Origin: Streptomyces sp. ISL-1
GTDB taxonomy: Bacteria > Actinomycetota > Actinomycetes > Streptomycetales > Streptomycetaceae
Length of the DNA stretch: 64,000 nucleotides
Direction: 5' to 3'
Assembly: GCF_018614585.1 (NCBI RefSeq)
Contig: NZ_JAGGOI010000020.1
Span: forward strand, 1 to 64,000
The translations under genes were made by a program, and so were the position numbers. Below are positions 16,790-25,110 of this stretch, piece by piece (the stretch's first letter is position 1; each line of letters opens with the position of its first letter). The notes beneath the pieces are model-generated. The model had not been told where the DNA came from. It searched no databases and saw only the letters and a list, made by a program, of their open reading frames with translations.

Positions 16790-19258
16790 ATGGCGTCGTA
16801 CTGCCCGCACTGCGGCAATCCATCTCCGGATGAGGCTCGCTTCTGCATGAAGTGCGGACGGGAGAGGCTGCCGGAGGCTTCGGCCCCGCCCCCGATGCCG
16901 CCGCCCGCGATGTCTCTGCCCGCCCCGCCCCCGCCCGCATTTGCGGCTGGGCAGCCCGGCGGGCCCTCGCCCGTCGGGGCGTTCTTCGGGCGGGTGTTCC
17001 GCGGCGACTGGCCGGCAGCGGCGAGGGCCGCGGCCTGGCCTGCCGTACTGCTGCCGGCGCTGGCGGTGGTGCTCGCCATCCCCTCGTACGGCCAGGACGA
17101 CGAGGTCGTCGTCGGCTGGAGCGACCGGCTGCGGATCGCGCTCGCCATGCTGCTGCAAGGGTTCGGCGGCGGCTTCGAGGTGAAGGCGGCGGGCGGCTCG
17201 TCGCCGTTCGGCTCGGACTCCGGTTTCGACTCCGGTTCGGACTCCGGTTCCGGTTCCGGCTCCGGTTCCTCGGGCGGGATCTTCGGCGACGGCGGAGGCT
17301 TCCCCGATACCTCGGGCGGGGGTTCCTCGGGCTACGGCGACTCGGGCATCGATGTGATGGGCGCGGCCTCGCTCTCGCTGGTGCCGCTGACGGTGACGCT
17401 CCTGTGGATCGGCGCGCTGTACCTGGGCGCGCGGACGCTGCGTACGCGAGGGGCCGGGCTGGAAGCCGCCGTACGGCTCTCGCTGCTGGTCACCGGTGTG
17501 GTGCTGGTTCTCGGCCTGTTCGCTCAGCCCGAGATCGCGGGCGTGGCAGTCTCCTCGTCGCCGCTGCTCGCGGCGCTCGGCGCGCTGGCGATCTCGCTCG
17601 TGGTGACCTGCGGGGTGCTGCAGCGCGACGACCTCGCGGCGTGGCTGGCCGAGCGGCCCGCGGCACGCGCGGCGGTACGCGCGCTGGGGACGGCGGTGCG
17701 GGCGCTCGGCGCGGTGCTGGCGCTCTGCTCGCTGGTCGGTTTCGTCGCGTACGCCAACGCGGACGACGTGGACGGCACAGCCTTGCTGGTCGCGCTGCCG
17801 ATCCTGCCCAACATCGGCTTCGCGGTGCTCGGGCTGAGCTGGGGCGTGCCGGTGGAGTACGACGTCCAGGGCCAGTTCAGCATGGTCGGCTCCAGCACGG
17901 AGCACGGCAGCTTCGGACTCCCCGAGATCAACGATGTGTGGGGCGGCGGGGCGGTGGCCGGGGCGCTGGGCCTCGGTGTGGTCTGCGCGCTCATGCTCGG
18001 CGTCTGGGCGGCGCGCCGTTCGGCGGACCGTCGCGAGCAACTGCTGGCCGGCGGCTTCTCGCTGGGGCTCGTCATGCTGCTCTTGGGCGTCAGCGGAGTC
18101 TCGGCCGAAGTTGCGGGCGGCCTCGCGAACTGGGGCGGTCAGGGCACCTTCGAGTTCGCGCCGAGCGTTCCGGACGCGCTGTTGTTCGGGCTGCTGTGGG
18201 TGGGGGCGGCGACGTTCCTGGGCCCGTATGTGCTGCGGATGGCGGGGCAGCAGGCGGCAGTTCCACCGGTCCCACCGGTTGTGCCGCTGCCGGTGTACGG
18301 CCCGGTGGCGGGTCCGATGACGTCGGCACCGGCGGCTCCCGTCCCCGCCACGCCTCCTGCTGCCGCTCCCCATCCGGCTGACCCCAACACCGTGCACCTG
18401 TCCGCCGCGCCCGGGCCGCCTGCCCACGAACCAACCGTCATGGCATCCATGGCACCGGCACCCGTGGCACCGGCACCCGTGGCAGCCGTGGCACTGGCAC
18501 CCATGGCAGCTGCGGCCGAGCGCAAGCGCAAGGTCCTTGTCTGGACGGCCACCCTCACCGCCGCCTTCGTCATCGGCGGCGGCGCGACAGCCGGGGCGCT
18601 GCTGCTGAAGAAGAAGAACGACAACGCCGCCGAATCCGACCGGGCACAGAACAAGCCGCCCGCCGCCTCGCAGTCGCCCACCGCCAAGCAGGACCCGTTG
18701 GTGAGCGCCTCACCGTCCGCCTCGCCCTCCGCCTCAGCCTCCGTGTCCCCCTCCGAGACCGCGTCCACCGGCCCCTCCAAGGCCCCGTCACCGGGCGGCG
18801 CCGCGCTTCCCGCCGGCTTTGTGCTGAAGCAGGACCCGGCAGGATTCACCGTCGGCGTGATGGACGGCTGGAAGCGACGGCAGGCGGGCAGCCAGGTCTT
18901 CTACGAGGGCCCGACGGGTGGTTCGTACATCCAGATCGGGATCGTCAAGAACACCCCCGTTTCTTCGTACGAGAACTTCCTCGGCCTGGAGAAGAAGCAC
19001 CTGGAGACCCCCGAGAACGACTACCGGCGCAGCCGGCTGTCGCAGAACACCTACCAGGGACGGCCGGGCGCGCTCTGGGAGTTCACCCACATTCCCGAGC
19101 CGGACGAGGGCGGCCTGAGGCGGCATGTCATCGACCAGGCGTTCGTGGCCGCGGACGGCACGGAGTACGCGATCCTCGCCGCCGGCCGCGCCGACCTCTG
19201 GGACGCGAACAGGGACGTGGTGTTCTCCACGGCGATCAACACGTTCAAAGCGAACTGA
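16790..19258 (+). CDS. Zinc-ribbon multi-pass membrane protein with extracellular sensor-like domain
   Basis: The 822-residue protein opens with a zinc ribbon, YCPHCGNPSPDEARFCMKCGRE (residues 4-25, two CxxC pairs), then a Pro-rich linker and about ten hydrophobic segments (for example LLPALAVVLAIPS, SLSLVPLTVTLLWIGALYLGA, LSLLVTGVVLVLGLF). A Gly/Ser/Asp repeat lies near residues 140-185, and an Ala/Pro repeat (MAPAPVAPAPVAAVALAPMA) near 555. A final membrane helix (VLVWTATLTAAFVIGGGATAGALLL, about 585-609) leads through a Ser/Pro/Ala linker to a folded domain of about 140 residues (FTVGVMDGWKRRQAGSQVFYE ... ADLWDANRDVVFSTAINTF) like the extracellular domains of some Streptomyces Ser/Thr kinases. 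Function unknown. The last 14 bases overlap the convergent acetyltransferase gene. Confidence 0.75.
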   Translation: MASYCPHCGNPSPDEARFCMKCGRERLPEASAPPPMPPPAMSLPAPPPPAFAAGQPGGPSPVGAFFGRVFRGDWPAAARAAAWPAVLLPALAVVLAIPSYGQDDEVVVGWSDRLRIALAMLLQGFGGGFEVKAAGGSSPFGSDSGFDSGSDSGSGSGSGSSGGIFGDGGGFPDTSGGGSSGYGDSGIDVMGAASLSLVPLTVTLLWIGALYLGARTLRTRGAGLEAAVRLSLLVTGVVLVLGLFAQPEIAGVAVSSSPLLAALGALAISLVVTCGVLQRDDLAAWLAERPAARAAVRALGTAVRALGAVLALCSLVGFVAYANADDVDGTALLVALPILPNIGFAVLGLSWGVPVEYDVQGQFSMVGSSTEHGSFGLPEINDVWGGGAVAGALGLGVVCALMLGVWAARRSADRREQLLAGGFSLGLVMLLLGVSGVSAEVAGGLANWGGQGTFEFAPSVPDALLFGLLWVGAATFLGPYVLRMAGQQAAVPPVPPVVPLPVYGPVAGPMTSAPAAPVPATPPAAAPHPADPNTVHLSAAPGPPAHEPTVMASMAPAPVAPAPVAAVALAPMAAAAERKRKVLVWTATLTAAFVIGGGATAGALLLKKKNDNAAESDRAQNKPPAASQSPTAKQDPLVSASPSASPSASASVSPSETASTGPSKAPSPGGAALPAGFVLKQDPAGFTVGVMDGWKRRQAGSQVFYEGPTGGSYIQIGIVKNTPVSSYENFLGLEKKHLETPENDYRRSRLSQNTYQGRPGALWEFTHIPEPDEGGLRRHVIDQAFVAADGTEYAILAAGRADLWDANRDVVFSTAINTFKAN

Positions 19259-19763
19259 GCTCCAGCCGGAAGCAGTACCCCTTCTGCTGGGAAACCGGCG
19301 TCGTGAAAGTCTCTGCCCGCTCCATCCCCAGCCGTCGGATCACCGCGATCGAGCGCTCGTTGCGGGCGTTCACCATCGCCACCACCCGCTCGACGCCCAC
19401 CGCCCGCACCCGCTCCAGCGTGGTGCGGGCGGCGGCCGTCGCGTACCCCTTTCCCCACGCGGACCGCGCCAGCCGCCAGCCGATCTCGATCTCGCCGACC
19501 GGGCCGAAGCCCTCGTGCGGCCAGGGCTGGGCCCCGGTGAAGCCGATGACCTCGCCGTCCTCGTCGAGCATGGTCCAGAGACAGAAGCCGCGCTCGGCGT
19601 CGTGTCTGCGCTGCCGGGCGGTCAACTCCTCGTAGACCGAAAGCTCGGCCGACGTCCCGCCGTGGAACTCCATGACGTCCGGGTCGTTGAAGATCCGGTG
19701 CCAGGCCAGTGCGTCCTCGTCGGTGGGCACGCGCAGCTGTACGGCGGGGAGCGGCCTGCTCAT
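19245..19763 (-). CDS. GNAT-family N-acetyltransferase
   Basis: The 172-residue protein is a RimJ/RimL-type GNAT. It starts MSRPLPAVQLRVPTDEDALAWHRIFNDPDV, has the acceptor-domain strand GEIEIGWRLARSAWGKGYATAAARTTLERV with the acetyl-CoA pyrophosphate loop (AWGKGYATAA), and MVNARNERSIAVIRRLGMERAE. Substrate is unknown. ATG 19763 was chosen because it is preceded by a purine-rich stretch (CCCCCCTATG context on the plus strand) and begins the family N-terminus; the open frame extends far upstream antisense to the reductase gene but that part is not protein-like. It converges on the zinc-ribbon gene and diverges from the reductase. Confidence 0.85.
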   Translation of the reverse strand: MSRPLPAVQLRVPTDEDALAWHRIFNDPDVMEFHGGTSAELSVYEELTARQRRHDAERGFCLWTMLDEDGEVIGFTGAQPWPHEGFGPVGEIEIGWRLARSAWGKGYATAAARTTLERVRAVGVERVVAMVNARNERSIAVIRRLGMERAETFTTPVSQQKGYCFRLELSSL

Positions 19764-19862
19764 AGGGGGGAGCCCTTCAGTTTGTGGATCAGTACGCCCC
19801 CATAGACTGCACTCGTCCTGTGCCATTCGGTACGCAATATCGAGTCTTCGGGAGAACCCGCC

Positions 19863-21149
19863 GTGACCGAGCCCCTCTCCGAACACACCGCCGATGTGAT
19901 CGTCGTCGGGGCAGGCCCGGCCGGCTCCACTACCGCGTACTACCTCGCCAAGGCCGGACTTGACGTCCTGCTCCTCGAGAAGACCGCCTTTCCGCGCGAG
20001 AAGGTGTGCGGCGACGGCCTCACTCCCCGCGCCACCAAGCAGCTGGTCGCGATGGGCATCGACATCTCCGAGGAAGCCGGCTGGCTGCGGAACAAGGGCC
20101 TGCGGATCATCGGCGGCGGGGTGCGGCTGCAGCTCGACTGGCCGGATCTCGCCTCGTACCCGGACTACGGACTCGTCCGCAAGCGCGACGACTTCGACGA
20201 GCAGCTGGCCCGGCAGGCGCAGAAAGCGGGCGCGCGGCTGCACGAGCGGTGCAATGTCGGGGCTCCGATCATCGACGACCGCACCGGCCGTATCACCGGC
20301 GTGAACGCGAAGGTGGGCGAAGAGAAGACCCCGGTCACCTTCCACGCCCCGCTCGTCGTCGCCGCCGACGGCAACTCCTCGCGGATCTCCCTCGCCATGG
20401 GACTGCACCGGCGTGAGGACCGGCCGATGGGCGTGGCCGTACGGACGTACTTCACCTCGCCCCGCCACGACGACGACTACCTGGAGTCCTGGCTGGAGCT
20501 GTGGGACCGCCGCGGCCCGGGCGAGGACCGGCTGTTGCCCGGTTACGGCTGGATCTTCGGCATGGGCGACGGCACCTCGAATGTCGGCCTCGGCGTGCTC
20601 AACACCTCCGCCTCCTTCAAGGAGCTGGACTGGCGCGAGGTGCTGAAGGCCTGGTGTGCCTCGATGCCGGAGGACTGGGGGTACACCGAGGAGAACATGA
20701 CGATGCCGATCCGCGGCGCCGCGCTCCCGATGGCCTTCAACCGCCAGCCGCACTACACCAAGGGCCTGCTGCTGGTCGGCGACGCGGGCGGGCTGATCAA
20801 CCCGTTCAACGGTGAGGGAATCGCGTACGCCATGGAGTCCGGGCAGATCGCCGCCGATGTGATCGTGCAGGCGCACGCCCGGCAGACCCCGGCGCAGCGG
20901 GAGATGGCGCTGCACCGCTACCCGACGGTCCTCAAGGACACGTACGGCGGCTACTACACGCTCGGCCGGGCGTTCGTGAAGCTCATCGGCAACCCGAAGG
21001 TCATGAAGATCGCGACGCAGCGCGGTCTGACCCACCCGGTGCTCATGAAGTTCACGCTGAAGATGCTGGCGAACCTGACCGACCCGACGGGTGGCGACGC
21101 GATGGACCGGATCATCAACGGTCTCTCGAAGGTGGCGCCGCGTTCATGA
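19863..21149 (+). CDS. Geranylgeranyl-reductase-family FAD oxidoreductase
   Basis: The 428-residue flavoprotein has the N-terminal dinucleotide fold DVIVVGAGPAGSTTAYYLAKAG, the family motif PREKVCGDGLTPRATKQL, and the second FAD motif GLLLVGDAGGLINPFNGEGIAYAMESG. Members of this family hydrogenate isoprenoid double bonds; actinobacterial ones are known to saturate menaquinone side chains, which fits a gene placed between menG and nuoA. Substrate assignment is inference from context. GTG/ATG choice: GTG 19863 with GGGAGAACCC upstream. Its last 6 bases overlap the convergent AraC gene. Confidence 0.88.
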   Translation: MTEPLSEHTADVIVVGAGPAGSTTAYYLAKAGLDVLLLEKTAFPREKVCGDGLTPRATKQLVAMGIDISEEAGWLRNKGLRIIGGGVRLQLDWPDLASYPDYGLVRKRDDFDEQLARQAQKAGARLHERCNVGAPIIDDRTGRITGVNAKVGEEKTPVTFHAPLVVAADGNSSRISLAMGLHRREDRPMGVAVRTYFTSPRHDDDYLESWLELWDRRGPGEDRLLPGYGWIFGMGDGTSNVGLGVLNTSASFKELDWREVLKAWCASMPEDWGYTEENMTMPIRGAALPMAFNRQPHYTKGLLLVGDAGGLINPFNGEGIAYAMESGQIAADVIVQAHARQTPAQREMALHRYPTVLKDTYGGYYTLGRAFVKLIGNPKVMKIATQRGLTHPVLMKFTLKMLANLTDPTGGDAMDRIINGLSKVAPRS

Positions 21150-21968
21150 CGATGCGCCGCCGCCTCGCGTGGCGGCGTACCGCGCCGGCGTGGTTCCCAG
21201 GTGCCGGGTGAAGTGCCGGTTCAGGTGCGCCTGGTCGTAGAACCCCACCGCCGCGGCGACATCGGCCGGGCGCCGGCCGTCGAGCAGGAGTCGGCGCGCC
21301 CGGTCGATGCGCTTGCCGGTCAGGTACGTGTGCGGCGGCAGCCCATAGGTCTGCTTGAAGCAGCGGATCAGGTGGGTCGGGTGGGCGTGCAGGATCCCGG
21401 TCGCCTCCCGCAGGGATATACCGGTGGTCAGCCGTGAGTCCAGCAGTTCGCGCAGTGCCGCGGCCAGGCGAGAGGCATCATTTCCCGGGGCCCGGGTCCG
21501 GAAGGCGGCGAGGTGGAAGCGGAGCCGCTCGCGGATCAGGGACAGCCGGGATTCGGCCTCGAACGCGTCGCCCGCATTGCCGAGGGCTGTGTGCAGTTGA
21601 TGGATACGGCGGCGCAGCAGGGTGTCGTTGAGGATCGGGCCGTCGACCGCGGACCCCACCAGCCCTTCCGGGAGCACGGTCGTGTCCAGGTAGAGCACGC
21701 GCTTGCGGAACCCTGACGCGGTGACCGTCCTGCCGTCGTGGGAGACGCCGGGAGGCAGCAGAAGGACCATTCCCGTCCCGGTGGCTCCATGCCGGCGGCG
21801 GTCGAGGGCGAAGTCGACCGACCCGTCGTCGAGGATCATCAGGTCCCAGGTGTCGTGCGTGTGGGCCGGGTAGGCGTGGTCGGTGAAATGGGCGTGCAGG
21901 ACCTCGGCGATCCCGGGGACCGACGGCCGCCAGGCATTGATCCGTGTACGAGGTCCCTCTGCAGCCAT
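21144..21968 (-). CDS. AraC-family transcriptional regulator
   Basis: The 274-residue protein has an N-terminal cupin-like sensor (HFTDHAYPAHTHDTWDLMILDDG ... LLLPPGVSHDGRTV) and a C-terminal pair of helix-turn-helix motifs (SLREATGILHAHPTHLIRCFKQTYG and VAAAVGFYDQAHLNRHFTRHLGTTPARYA). ATG 21968 begins MAAEGPRTRINAWRPSVPG; longer in-frame codons to 22163 run into the divergent cupin gene. It diverges from the cupin gene at 22069, which shares its promoter region and is the likely target. Confidence 0.9.
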   Translation of the reverse strand: MAAEGPRTRINAWRPSVPGIAEVLHAHFTDHAYPAHTHDTWDLMILDDGSVDFALDRRRHGATGTGMVLLLPPGVSHDGRTVTASGFRKRVLYLDTTVLPEGLVGSAVDGPILNDTLLRRRIHQLHTALGNAGDAFEAESRLSLIRERLRFHLAAFRTRAPGNDASRLAAALRELLDSRLTTGISLREATGILHAHPTHLIRCFKQTYGLPPHTYLTGKRIDRARRLLLDGRRPADVAAAVGFYDQAHLNRHFTRHLGTTPARYAATRGGGASS

Positions 21969-22068
21969 GCAAGGAACGTACAAGACCGGCGGTGAGGGGT
22001 CGCGGCACGCTTGTGACACCGGCCGGGACGCACGTGTCCGGGCTCGCAACCGCTCGGAAGGATGCCGC

Positions 22069-22479
22069 ATGTCCAAGTCGCCGTCGGCCGCGCCAGTCAA
22101 TCTCGCCGAGAGGCTCTCGCGGTTCAGCGAACAGTGGTCCCAAAAGAAGATCGCTGATCTCAACGACTACGAGGTCAAGCTCGCCAAGCTGCAGGGGGAA
22201 TTCGTCTGGCACACCCATGAGGACACCGACGAACTGTTCCTCGTCATCAGTGGCAGGCTCACCATCCAGCTCAGGGATGGCGACGTCGTGCTCGAACCGG
22301 GGGAGCTGTTCGTGGTCCCGCGCGGCGTGGAGCACTGCCCTGTGGCGGATGAGGAGACGGCCATCCTGCTGCTGGAACCGGCAGGGGTCCTCAACACCGG
22401 CGACGCGGGCGGGCCACTGACAAAGGCCGCCCAGCCGCTGGTGGGCCCCCCTCGCGAGGGCGGGGCGCGGGCGGTGTGA
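22069..22479 (+). CDS. Cupin-domain protein
   Basis: The 136-residue single-domain cupin contains GEFVWHTHEDTDELFLVISGRL, the first cupin motif with metal-ligand-like His-x-His and Glu, and the second motif ELFVVPRGVEHCPVADEETAILLLEP. The N-terminal half (LAERLSRFSEQWSQKKIADLNDYEVKLAKL) is the usual start of this small cupin type. Substrate unknown. It is divergent from the AraC regulator and ends before a strong bidirectional terminator. Confidence 0.85.
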   Translation: MSKSPSAAPVNLAERLSRFSEQWSQKKIADLNDYEVKLAKLQGEFVWHTHEDTDELFLVISGRLTIQLRDGDVVLEPGELFVVPRGVEHCPVADEETAILLLEPAGVLNTGDAGGPLTKAAQPLVGPPREGGARAV

Positions 22480-22590
22480 GGATGCTGTGCCCGCCTTTGC
22501 CCAGCAGCTTCCGGGCCGCGGGCCGGCGCCTACCACACGTGAGTGCTCGGAGCCTGTACGTAACCGGAATGGGCAGACTGATGAACGGAC

Positions 22591-22637
22591 CGAAGGGCCG
22601 CGGCTCCACCCCCGAGCGGGGGAGCCGCGGCCCTTCG
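22591..22637. terminator. Strong bidirectional terminator
   Basis: CGAAGGGCCGCGGCTCC (22591-22607) pairs perfectly with GGAGCCGCGGCCCTTCG (22621-22637), a 17-bp stem with a 13-base loop. It lies between the convergent cupin and NlpC/P60 genes and should end both transcripts. Confidence 0.85.
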
Positions 22638-22686
22638 TGGTGCGCGTGTCAGTGTGCGTGCCGGCTGCGTGCCGCCGGCAGTGTCA

Positions 22687-23484
22687 TCAGAGAACGCGGA
22701 CCGCACCGCTCGCCGGATAGCCCGACAGGTCCTGGATGACGACGCCCTTGCCGGGGTTGGCGGCGTCGAGGTACTTGCCGTCGCCGATGTAGACACCGGT
22801 GTGGTACGCGGAACCGGCGCCGCCCCAGTAGAGGATGTCGCCGACCTGGAGGTTGGAGGTGCCCACCTGCGTGCCGGCCACCGACTGGTCCTGCGAGACG
22901 CGCGGGAGGTCGACGCCGGCCGTCCGGAACGCGGCCTGGACGAGGCTGGAGCAGTCCCAGGAGTTGGGGCCGGAGGCGCCCATGACGTACGCGTCGCCGA
23001 GCTGCGCCTTGAGGAAGGCGACGACGGTCCCGGCCGAGCCGGTCGCAGACGTGTTGCTGGACGCGGAGGCGGAGAGTGTGGTGCGCTCGGAGTCGCGGGA
23101 GGCGCGCTCCTTGGCCTCGGCCGCGGCGCGCTTCTTCGCCTCGGCCTTCTTTTCGGCCTCAGCCTTGCGCTCGGCCTCGGCCTTGGCCAGCTTGGCGGAC
23201 TTCGCGGCCTTGGCGGCGGCGGCGTCCTCCTGGGCCTGCAACTCGAGGTCGAGGGCGACCTGCTGGGTGGCCTCGACGGACTGCGAGACGGCGGAGAGCG
23301 CGGCGCCGGACGTGAGCGCGGGCATCTCGATGGTCTCGGTCACCGGCTCGGCGTTCGCCGGCCCGGCAGCTCCGGCCACTGCCATGGTGCTGAGGACGCC
23401 ACCGGCAACTCCGGCCCGGAGCGCCAGTTTGGAGGCGCTGCGGCGGGGCTTCCGGTGGCTGGGTATGTGAGCGGTGTGGGACAT
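22687..23484 (-). CDS. Secreted NlpC/P60 peptidoglycan hydrolase
   Basis: The 265-residue protein starts MSHTAHIPSHRKPRRSASKL, followed by a signal-peptide core (LRAGVAGGVLSTMAVAGAAGPANA). A coiled-coil of Ala/Glu/Lys repeats spans about residues 70-125 (AKSAKLAKAEAERKAEAEKK). The C-terminal NlpC/P60 domain has catalytic Cys in NSWDCSSLVQAAFRTAG and His in SAYHTGVYIGDGKYLDAANPG. It should cut peptide stems in the cell wall. ATG 23484 places the charged n-region correctly; an upstream in-frame start at 23541 would add 19 residues. A Crp-like site and a palindrome lie upstream (23723-23736, 23614-23635). Confidence 0.9.
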   Translation of the reverse strand: MSHTAHIPSHRKPRRSASKLALRAGVAGGVLSTMAVAGAAGPANAEPVTETIEMPALTSGAALSAVSQSVEATQQVALDLELQAQEDAAAAKAAKSAKLAKAEAERKAEAEKKAEAKKRAAAEAKERASRDSERTTLSASASSNTSATGSAGTVVAFLKAQLGDAYVMGASGPNSWDCSSLVQAAFRTAGVDLPRVSQDQSVAGTQVGTSNLQVGDILYWGGAGSAYHTGVYIGDGKYLDAANPGKGVVIQDLSGYPASGAVRVL

Positions 23485-23613
23485 GAGTACAACCGGTATC
23501 AGGGGCTCCCGGTTCCCTTCAAGAAACGTGGGGTGCGCCACAGTTACGACCGGAACCTTCTAATCCGCTCTCCTCAAACCCTTATTGACGCCGTAACGGG
23601 CAATACGGGCATG

Positions 23614-23635
23614 CATGATCACGGCTGTGATCATG
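23614..23635. promoter_or_regulatory. Perfect palindrome upstream of NlpC/P60 gene
   Basis: CATGATCAC-GGCT-GTGATCATG is a 9-bp perfect inverted repeat with a 4-base centre, about 130 bases upstream of the hydrolase start. It resembles a dimeric regulator operator; the arms are in the opposite order to a Crp site. The binding protein is unknown. Confidence 0.5.
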
Positions 23636-23722
23636 GACTTTCCATAAAAGGTCCGAATTGCCTGGCGCTTACCACCCCTTCACTCCGTTGGCCAAGCCCG
23701 CTTTTGTTGAAGTTACAAGAGC

Positions 23723-23736
23723 GTGACGCAGGTCAC
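23723..23736. promoter_or_regulatory. Crp-type operator
   Basis: GTGACGCAGGTCAC fits the Streptomyces Crp pattern GTG-N6-GNCAC exactly. It lies about 240 bases upstream of the NlpC/P60 start and 455 bases upstream of nuoA, so either or neither may be the target. Confidence 0.5.
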
Positions 23737-24079
23737 AGAAAGGTCAACGTCCGGGCTGCCCGGGTCTCGTGAATGGGGGCGCGTTGTCCACTTCGGTCCG
23801 TCCATGCCCCCGCCCGGGTGGGGCGGCGTCCACTATCACCCGTTGAGGTCCATCGCCAATTTGCTGGTCCGAGCAACCACTTGATAGAGCGCATGGCCTC
23901 CGACCAGCGATAACGCCCTCGGGTGTCACGTCCGGTGACCACTCGGGCGCTTCGCGTATGAAGATCGCTGGTCATCCGACTTCGTGATCGTTCGACTGGT
24001 GGTGGAGATCACAAAGGCGTTGTCGTACCCCGTGTCGCAGATCACAGACCGGCAGGCATAGGATGCGGAGCAGTCGGGC

Positions 24080-24097
24080 TTGTGAACTGCCTCACAT
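24080..24097 (+). promoter_or_regulatory. Rex operator-like site in nuoA leader
   Basis: TTGTGAA-CTGC-CTCACAT matches the Rex (redox-sensing NADH repressor) operator TTGTGAA-N4-TTCACAA with a perfect left half and 5 of 7 in the right half. It starts 15 bases after a -10-like TAGGAT (24059-24064) and ends 80 bases before nuoA, a good place for roadblock repression. Rex is known to control respiratory genes in Streptomyces; binding here is inference. Confidence 0.5.
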
Positions 24098-24177
24098 GTA
24101 CACGATCTTCGCTGAGGCGGCGAGGCGGAAGCCCGGTGCGGTCCAACGGTCAAGGACGACTGGAAGGAGCGAGGAGG

Positions 24178-24537
24178 GTGAATGCTTACGCGCCCATCCT
24201 TGTGCTCGGCGCCCTCGGGGCAGGGTTTGCGATCTTCTCCGTGGTCATGGCCACGCTTATCGGCCCCAAGCGGTACAACCGGGCAAAACTTGAGGCGTAC
24301 GAGTGCGGCATCGAGCCGACTCCTACACCGGCCGGAGGCGGCCGTTTTCCCATCAAGTACTACCTGACGGCGATGCTCTTCATCGTCTTCGACATCGAGA
24401 TCGTCTTCCTCTATCCCTGGGCGGTCACCTTCGACGCCCTGGGGATTTTCGGGCTCGTGGAGATGCTGCTCTTCGTGCTCACCGTCTTCGTCGCCTACGC
24501 GTATGTATGGCGGCGGGGCGGCCTGGAATGGGACTGA
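24178..24537 (+). CDS. nuoA: NADH-quinone oxidoreductase subunit A
   Basis: This 119-residue three-helix membrane subunit sits at the quinone-site end of complex I. It has APILVLGALGAGFAIFSVVMATLIGP, the conserved loop EAYECGIEP, and FPIKYYLTAMLFIVFDIEIVFLYPWA with the conserved acidic pair, then a third helix. GTG 24178 directly after GGAGCGAGGAGG was chosen because it gives the standard length; an upstream in-frame start at 24082 would add 32 non-conserved residues. It is the first gene of nuoA-N, with nuoB 18 bases downstream. Confidence 0.96.
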   Translation: MNAYAPILVLGALGAGFAIFSVVMATLIGPKRYNRAKLEAYECGIEPTPTPAGGGRFPIKYYLTAMLFIVFDIEIVFLYPWAVTFDALGIFGLVEMLLFVLTVFVAYAYVWRRGGLEWD

Positions 24538-24555
24538 GGGGCTGAGGAGCACACC

Positions 24556-25110
24556 ATGGGAATCGAAGAGAAGCTGCCGAGCGGTTTCCTGCTGACCACC
24601 GTCGAACAGGCCTCGGGCTGGGTGCGCAAGTCATCCGTCTTCCCGGCGACCTTCGGCCTGGCCTGCTGCGCCATCGAGATGATGACGACCGGCGCCGGGC
24701 GTTACGACCTGGCCCGCTTCGGCATGGAGGTCTTCCGCGGCTCGCCGCGCCAGGCCGACCTGATGATCGTGGCAGGGCGGGTCAGCCAGAAGATGGCGCC
24801 CGTTCTGCGGCAGGTCTACGACCAGATGCCCAATCCCAAGTGGGTTATTTCCATGGGCGTTTGCGCATCATCGGGCGGAATGTTCAACAATTACGCGATT
24901 GTGCAGGGTGTTGACCACATTGTTCCTGTTGACATCTATTTGCCAGGCTGCCCGCCGCGTCCGGAGATGCTGATGGACGCGATTCTCAAGCTCCACCACA
25001 AGATCCAGAACTCCAAGCTCGGCGTGAACGCGGAAGAGGCGGCCCGCGAGGCGGAGGAAGCGGCTCTCAAGGCGCTCCCCACCATTGAGATGAAGGGGCT
25101 GCTCCGGTGA
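24556..25110 (+). CDS. nuoB: NADH-quinone oxidoreductase subunit B
   Basis: The 184-residue subunit holds the terminal 4Fe-4S cluster N2, which passes electrons to menaquinone. Ligand cysteines appear in FGLACCAIEMM, in SMGVCASSGGMFNNYA and in LPGCPPRPE. The amphipathic GRVSQKMAPVLRQVYDQMP segment is standard. A charged Glu/Ala helix extends the C-terminus (EEAAREAEEAALKAL). Its stop overlaps the nuoC start (GTGA at 25107). Confidence 0.97.
   Translation: MGIEEKLPSGFLLTTVEQASGWVRKSSVFPATFGLACCAIEMMTTGAGRYDLARFGMEVFRGSPRQADLMIVAGRVSQKMAPVLRQVYDQMPNPKWVISMGVCASSGGMFNNYAIVQGVDHIVPVDIYLPGCPPRPEMLMDAILKLHHKIQNSKLGVNAEEAAREAEEAALKALPTIEMKGLLR

Larger units (their letters stand above)
23485..24177. 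other. Divergent regulatory region between NlpC/P60 and nuoA
   Basis: This 690-base stretch has no gene I can support. It is AT-richer than its surroundings near 23560-23720. It holds a long palindrome (23614-23635), a Crp-type site (23723-23736), a weaker Crp-like word GTGTCGCAGATCAC (24033-24046), a -10-like TAGGAT (24059-24064) and a Rex-operator-like site (24080-24097). I looked for the c-di-AMP (ydaO) riboswitch often found before cell-wall hydrolase genes and could not recognise its conserved core. Confidence 0.5.

Noticed and set aside
23485..23700. A ydaO-type c-di-AMP riboswitch upstream of the NlpC/P60 gene
   Set aside because: I looked because such leaders are known before cell-wall hydrolase genes, but could not find the conserved core; a covariance-model search would decide.
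24033..24046. A third Crp-type site (GTGTCGCAGATCAC) near nuoA
   Set aside because: It breaks the GTG-N6-GNCAC pattern at the required G, so it was not listed as a separate site.
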